Source of the DNA: Alcaligenes endophyticus
GTDB taxonomy: Bacteria; Pseudomonadota; Gammaproteobacteria; Burkholderiales; Burkholderiaceae_B
Length of the DNA stretch: 64,000 nucleotides
NCBI RefSeq assembly: GCF_026344035.1
Contig: NZ_JAPKND010000002.1
Location: 62,001-126,000 of the forward strand
Direction: 5' to 3'
How positions within the stretch are numbered: position 1 is the first letter of the stretch; each line of letters begins with the position of its first letter. A program made the translations under genes and the position numbers. Positions 59,387 to 64,000 of the stretch are shown piece after piece. A model generated the notes under the pieces. That model saw nothing but the letters and a program-made list of their open reading frames with translations. It searched no databases and had not been told where the DNA came from.

Positions 59387-61017
59387 TGTGAGCCTCCGGA
59401 GACATCACGTAGAGAGTGGCGTTGCAGGACGGCGTTGATGTAAGTGTTCGGCTCGTCAAGCTGGTCAGCGGTTTCTTCCAAATAAGTGCTAATTGGCCCT
59501 GCGTACCAGCTCATGAGTGCACACAACAAAATAATGCTGCCAATAGGGATGGCTTCAATCAATTTCAAGCGGGGAATGGTGATGTCGGTTACTGCCCAGA
59601 ATAAGCGTATACCGGTACGCACCATGGCAATAAGGCCTGCGATACCAGCAAGTAGCACGGCTGCCGTGAGTATCCAGGCATTCAGAGGTTCCGGCGTGTT
59701 ACCCGAGGCTTTGAGTGCCGCGGTGAGTAAGGAAAGCTTAGCGACGAAACCTGAAAGAGGCGGCAAACCAATTATGAGCAAGGCACAAGCAATGAACGAC
59801 ATGCCTAAAAATACCATGACGCCAGGAATCGCTATCCCCACTACGTCATCACTATCGTCGTCAGAGTGAGGGTCATCTAGGTCAAATATTTCTTGACTGA
59901 CCGCTAACAGGTCAGCGCCAAAGGGTTTGGCACGGCTGATGAGCTCAAGCACAAGAAAGAACGCCGCTAATGCTAGCACACTGCTAATCATGTAATACAA
60001 AGCAGGGCCAGTTAAAATGACGCCCGGCATGCCTAGCGCGGCTAGCAGCGTGCCTGACGAGACGATAATGCTGTAGCCCGCCAAGCGTTCGGGCTGCTGC
60101 GCCGCCAGCATACCAACAGCACCAAAAGCTAGGGTAGCAATACCTGCGGGAAACATCCACGCGCCACCAAAGGCGGCGGGTGCGCCGGTAGGAAGTAGTA
60201 AAGAGCCAATGCGTAGGAGTGAATAAATTCCTACTTTGGTCATGATGGCAAACATAGCGGCCACCGGCGCGCAGGCGGTACCGTAGGCAGATGGCAGCCA
60301 GTAGTTAAGTGGCCAAGCGGCTGCTTTAATTAAAAAGGCAATGCCTAGCACGGCGATAGCCGCTTCAAAAATAAGCCTGTCTGAATTGGCTAAGTCGCCT
60401 GCCCGTACCGCTAAGTCAGCCATGTTTAGAGTGCCAGTGGTACCGTAAATTAAGGCGATGGCGATAAGAAGTAAAAACGAGGCGACTAGATTAACAGCAA
60501 TGTAATGCAAGCCTGCCCGCACACGAGCCTGTCCGGAACCATGTAGCATTAAGCCGTATGAGGCCGCTAATAACACCTCAAAAAACACAAAAAGGTTGAA
60601 CAAATCGCCTGTCATGAAAGCGCCGTTTAACCCCATCAGCAGCAGTTGGAACAGCGAATGAAAGTGCACTCCAACCTTGTCCCAGCGGGCGGTTGCATAG
60701 ACCCAGCAAGCCCAAGCGAGGATATTGGTGAGCAACAGCATTAAGGCTGAAAGGCGATCGATAGCCAGTACGATGCCAAATGGCGCCGGCCAATCACCTA
60801 AAAGATAAACGCTGACGCCTCCGGCTGGCGTATTACTTAATGTGCCATCGGCAATCATTAATAAAGTTAACGCGCTGGCAAACTGTAAAACCAGAGAAAT
60901 AACGCTAATAATGAGCTTGTAGCGGCGACGGTGCTCACGTAGCATCAGCATCAGGCCTGCAGCCATCAGTGGTATGGCAACAGGAAAGATGGGTAAATGT
61001 TGAAGCATGGGGCTCAC
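59383..61017 (-). CDS. mrpD: Mrp antiporter subunit D (NuoN/NuoM-like)
   Basis: This 544-residue polytopic protein is homologous to complex I antiporter-like subunits. A Glu and Lys in the membrane channel are expected; the segment FFEVLLAASYGLMLHGSG carries the conserved Glu. A cytoplasmic acidic insertion lies at about 375-400 (DLDDPHSDDDSDD). The start is GTG at 61017 (GTGA overlap with mrpC); ATG 61008 is the alternative. It provides one of the two ion pathways with MrpA. Confidence 0.93.
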   Translation of the reverse strand: MSPMLQHLPIFPVAIPLMAAGLMLMLREHRRRYKLIISVISLVLQFASALTLLMIADGTLSNTPAGGVSVYLLGDWPAPFGIVLAIDRLSALMLLLTNILAWACWVYATARWDKVGVHFHSLFQLLLMGLNGAFMTGDLFNLFVFFEVLLAASYGLMLHGSGQARVRAGLHYIAVNLVASFLLLIAIALIYGTTGTLNMADLAVRAGDLANSDRLIFEAAIAVLGIAFLIKAAAWPLNYWLPSAYGTACAPVAAMFAIMTKVGIYSLLRIGSLLLPTGAPAAFGGAWMFPAGIATLAFGAVGMLAAQQPERLAGYSIIVSSGTLLAALGMPGVILTGPALYYMISSVLALAAFFLVLELISRAKPFGADLLAVSQEIFDLDDPHSDDDSDDVVGIAIPGVMVFLGMSFIACALLIIGLPPLSGFVAKLSLLTAALKASGNTPEPLNAWILTAAVLLAGIAGLIAMVRTGIRLFWAVTDITIPRLKLIEAIPIGSIILLCALMSWYAGPISTYLEETADQLDEPNTYINAVLQRHSLRDVSGGSQ

Positions 61018-61370
61018 AGCTCGTCTTCCTCGCCTTCTTCACGGCCGTCAACGTGGTCTGTGCCTGATAAACCGCGATTAGCGAGCAAGACAACTAAAAA
61101 TAGAGCGGTTGTGGCGAAACCAATCACAATCGCCGTTAAAACCAATGCCTGAGGTAAAGGGTCGGCATAGTTTGCCGCTATGTCACCCAGTTCAGAGGTA
61201 ATGACGGGGGCAGCGCCAAGCTTAATACGCCCCATGCTGAAAATAAATAGATTGACGGCATAGGACAGTAATGACAGCCCCATGATGACTTGAAAGGTAC
61301 GTGGGCGCAGTAAAAGCCAGACTCCTGAGCCGGCTAAAGTGCCAATGGCCAATGCCAAGATCAGTTCCAT
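61014..61370 (-). CDS. mrpC: Mrp antiporter subunit C (NuoK-like)
   Basis: This 118-residue protein has three helices and a NuoK-like fold (GVWLLLRPRTFQVIMGLSLL, then PLPQALVLTAIVIGFATTAL). It has an acidic C-terminal tail (DGREEGEEDEL). Its ATG overlaps the MrpA stop by one base. Confidence 0.94.
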   Translation of the reverse strand: MELILALAIGTLAGSGVWLLLRPRTFQVIMGLSLLSYAVNLFIFSMGRIKLGAAPVITSELGDIAANYADPLPQALVLTAIVIGFATTALFLVVLLANRGLSGTDHVDGREEGEEDEL

Positions 61371-64000
61371 TACAGTTGCTCCTGTTTGGCGGTAAGGGCA
61401 GCATGTGCGGCCGGCAGTTTGCGGTAAAAACGTAGCGATTGGTGCGCAAGAGCAATCAGCATGAGAACCGTAGAGCCAATGACCAGTAGATAGACGCCAA
61501 TATCAAAAAATAGGGCACTAGAAGTGTGTATGGTACCAATAACGGGTAAGGTTAGATCCCAGCTTTGGGCGGCTAAGAAGGGTTTATCAAACCACCAAAC
61601 CATCATGGCGGCAGCGCCGGCAGTGAGCATGCCCGTCGCAATCCAAGTTTGTGGCTGAATTAAGGGGCGAGACTCCATCCACACGACACCGCCAACGATA
61701 TACTGCAAAATAATAGCTGTGGCCATGATAAGACCGCCCACGAAGCCGCCACCCGGCAGGTTGTGACCACGTAGCAAGAAATACAATGAAATTAGCGTGG
61801 CAATGGGTAATAGCAGGCGTACTAATACAGCCGGAATACGCATAATGCCATCAGGCAGCAAGGCATCAGGGTCTGGCTCTACGAATACTGCTTCGCGGCT
61901 GTCGCGGATGTTTTGACGTCGTGCCAGCGGTAAAGCAATGGCTTCCACGGGCGGGCGGAAGCGGCGCAATAGCGCAAATACCGTTAACGCCACTATGCCT
62001 AAAACAGTGATTTCACCAAAGGTGTCAAAGCCGCGGAAATCAACCAAAATGACGTTAACCACGTTCGCTCCACCCCCTAAGGGTAAGGACTGTTCGACAA
62101 AGAACGAGGCCACATTGCTGCTGGGGGGGCGCGTCATGATGCTGTAGGCCAGTAACGCTACCCCTAAGCCAGCCGTAATAGCGATGAGGAAGTCGCGGCT
62201 GCGGCGCAAGGCAGCGCGATTACTGTCGTCTTCAGGGTGACGAATGCTACTGACACGCGGAGGCAACCAACGCAGCCCCAGCAATATAAGAACTAAGGTG
62301 ACTACTTCGACAGTCAGTTGGGTCAGCGCTAAGTCAGGTGCGGAAAGCCATGCAAAAGTAAGGCAGGTTACTAAGCCAGCGCCGCCCGACAGCAATAATG
62401 AGGCTGGGCGGTGGAACTTGGCTTGGTAGGCGGCACCAATGGCGCAGGCCCCGCCGATGATCCAAATCAATAAGAAGTACGGGTCGATGGGGGTGAAAAT
62501 AGGACCACGCAGCCAAGTACCTCGTGTGAGAGGTAAGACTGTGACCAACATGGTGACAAAGAAGATGAGTAGGATTTGTCGTTGTAAGCGCGGTGAATAC
62601 AGGCGATCTAAGAGGGCATTGGCTTTGACCTCAATCCACTCCATAAACACTTCAAATAAATGGCGCCCATCAAAACGATACAAAAAGGGCGTACGACCTT
62701 GACGGTTGGGATAGTAATGGGCTAGAAACCAAACAATAATAATCCCTGCAACGGTAGCGATTAGGCTCATTAGCAGCGGTAAATTAAACCCATGCCAAAT
62801 ATGCAAATTGTACGTTGGCATATCTGCACCCATAATCGAGCGTGCTGCACTCGCCAAGAAGGGGCCAAAAGTTAAGGCAGGGGCAATCCCTACTAAGAGA
62901 CAGGTCAGTACTAAAATGCCGCTGGGTATCAGCATGCGTAGGGGTGGCTCGTGGGGCGGTCGTGGCAAGTCGGTAGCTACAGGGCCAAAGAATACTTCGC
63001 GTATAAAGCGTAACGAGTAAGCCACACTAAATGAGCCTGCAATCACCGCTATTAGGGGCAATAGGTAGTCTAGGGTGTTGTCATTGCCCGCTGTGATGGC
63101 CTCAGAAAAAAACATCTCTTTGGAGATAAACCCATTGAGCAAAGGCACGCCAGCCATTGCGGCTGCCGCGACGGTGGCCAGTGTGGCGGTGATGGGCATG
63201 GCATGTCGCAGACCCGATAAACGGTTCAGATTGCGAGTACCTGTTTCGTGGTCAACGATACCTGCGGCCATAAATAGGGAGGCTTTAAAGGTCGCATGAT
63301 TCATAATATGAAACAGCGCCGCCACCAATGCTAGGGAACTATTCAAGCCTAACAACAGGGTAATAAGCCCTAAGTGACTGATGGTGGAATAAGCCAGCAC
63401 ACCTTTCATGTCGCGCTGGAACATGGCAGTGTAAGCCCCCATGGTTAAGGATATTAAGCCCGCACCGCCAATAATAATGGCCCATTCAGTGGTGCCCGCC
63501 AGCACTGGCCACAGGCGTGCCAGTAAAAACACCCCGGCTTTAACCATGGTGGCCGAGTGCAGATACGCCGATACAGGTGTAGGCGCAGCCATGGCTTGCG
63601 GCAACCAAATGTGAAAAGGGAATTGAGCACTTTTGCTAAGTGCGCCAATGGATATGAGAAGCAGCATGAGGGGATACCACGCATGCGCACGTATTTGGTC
63701 ACCCGATTTCAATACCGTGCCTAGGTCGTAGGAGCCCGCCATTTGACCGAGCATGAGCATGCCCGCTAAGAGGAATATTCCCCCAGTGCCGGTAATGATT
63801 AAGGACATGCGTGCCCCACGTCGAGCATCACGGCGGTGATACCAGTAGGCGATAAGCATGAAGGACGATAGGCTGGTCAGTTCCCAGAACACGACCATTT
63901 GAATAAGGTTGCCTGATAGTACTACGCCCAGCATAGAGCCCATAAAGGCTTGCAGGAATGAAAAAAAGCGGCGTACAGGGTCTTGGGCAGATAAATAATA
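61370..64000 (-). CDS. mrpA: Mrp antiporter fused A/B subunit (5' truncated by window edge)
   Basis: At least 876 residues are visible. The frame is open to the window edge, and the residues before the first internal ATG (63943) continue the family pattern (PVRRFFSFLQAFMGSM), so the start lies beyond the window. The N-terminal part is NuoL/MrpA-like (VVFWELTSLSSFMLIAYWYH, with a channel Glu). The C-terminal part (about the last 280 residues) is MrpB-like (NVILVDFRGFDTFGEITVLG), so A and B are fused, as in the six-gene operons of proteobacteria. It is the principal ion-translocating subunit. Mrp complexes give Na+, alkali or bile-salt tolerance. Confidence 0.94.
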   Translation of the reverse strand, partial: YYLSAQDPVRRFFSFLQAFMGSMLGVVLSGNLIQMVVFWELTSLSSFMLIAYWYHRRDARRGARMSLIITGTGGIFLLAGMLMLGQMAGSYDLGTVLKSGDQIRAHAWYPLMLLLISIGALSKSAQFPFHIWLPQAMAAPTPVSAYLHSATMVKAGVFLLARLWPVLAGTTEWAIIIGGAGLISLTMGAYTAMFQRDMKGVLAYSTISHLGLITLLLGLNSSLALVAALFHIMNHATFKASLFMAAGIVDHETGTRNLNRLSGLRHAMPITATLATVAAAAMAGVPLLNGFISKEMFFSEAITAGNDNTLDYLLPLIAVIAGSFSVAYSLRFIREVFFGPVATDLPRPPHEPPLRMLIPSGILVLTCLLVGIAPALTFGPFLASAARSIMGADMPTYNLHIWHGFNLPLLMSLIATVAGIIIVWFLAHYYPNRQGRTPFLYRFDGRHLFEVFMEWIEVKANALLDRLYSPRLQRQILLIFFVTMLVTVLPLTRGTWLRGPIFTPIDPYFLLIWIIGGACAIGAAYQAKFHRPASLLLSGGAGLVTCLTFAWLSAPDLALTQLTVEVVTLVLILLGLRWLPPRVSSIRHPEDDSNRAALRRSRDFLIAITAGLGVALLAYSIMTRPPSSNVASFFVEQSLPLGGGANVVNVILVDFRGFDTFGEITVLGIVALTVFALLRRFRPPVEAIALPLARRQNIRDSREAVFVEPDPDALLPDGIMRIPAVLVRLLLPIATLISLYFLLRGHNLPGGGFVGGLIMATAIILQYIVGGVVWMESRPLIQPQTWIATGMLTAGAAAMMVWWFDKPFLAAQSWDLTLPVIGTIHTSSALFFDIGVYLLVIGSTVLMLIALAHQSLRFYRKLPAAHAALTAKQEQL

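Overview
The window looks like a chromosomal segment of a motile Gram-negative betaproteobacterium, most likely Alcaligenaceae. That assignment is inference. It rests on the flagellar gene order (flaG-fliD-fliS-fliT ... fliE-fliR read as one block), a Bug-type extracytoplasmic solute receptor (a family strongly expanded in Bordetella/Alcaligenaceae), a tonB-exbB-exbD operon, and a base composition near 50% GC. I saw no rRNA, tRNA, CRISPR array, insertion sequence or phage gene. Both ends cut a gene: a chemoreceptor on the left and the large Mrp antiporter subunit on the right.

Layout. 1-6.2 kb (+): two methyl-accepting chemotaxis proteins with a small lipoprotein between them, then a cNMP/CBS/DUF294 protein translationally coupled to a DEDDh exonuclease. 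6.2-21.9 kb (-): the flagellar basal body, type III export, C-ring and filament-cap genes (flaG, fliD, fliS, fliT, a second FliK-like gene, an FlhB-C-terminal-like gene, fliE-F-G-H-I-J-K-L-M-N-O-P-Q-R). 22.2 kb (+): fliA (sigma-28), divergent from flaG, with a good sigma-28 promoter match reading toward flaG.

23.1-39.7 kb (+): the most unusual region, an apparent 11-gene operon. It starts with the SrfA, SrfB and SrfC 'virulence factor' families. SrfB is an actin/Hsp70-type ATPase and SrfC a dynamin-like P-loop GTPase. It continues with a single-pass Pro/Glu-rich protein, a periplasmic vWA protein, an ABC ATPase plus FtsX-like permease, a periplasmic SUMF1-like protein lacking the catalytic cysteines, two coiled-coil lipoproteins, and a membrane-anchored vWA protein. 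The predicted locations span cytoplasm, inner membrane, periplasm and probably outer membrane. I infer an envelope-spanning machine of unknown function, and its position beside fliA suggests a link to the flagellar regulon.

39.7-42.8 kb: Mg2+ genes (mgtE and a small gene on -, mgtC/sapB on +) around a 421-bp intergenic region full of strong inverted repeats. 43-49.1 kb (+): an HSL-type esterase, the sulfate importer sbp-cysT-cysW-cysA, and a LysR regulator. 49.1-51.2 kb (-): an opine-dehydrogenase-family enzyme and a Bug receptor. 51.5-53.8 kb (+): tonB-exbB-exbD behind a sigma-70 promoter with an overlapping Fur-box-like sequence, closed by a strong terminator. 54-57.7 kb (+): an OmpR-type regulator, a histidine kinase with almost no periplasmic sensor, and the K+ transporter kup. 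57.7-64 kb (-): a small secreted Cys protein and the Mrp Na+/H+ antiporter operon (AB-fused subunit, C, D, E, F, G). Several of the transport loci concern cations (Mg2+, K+, Na+/H+).
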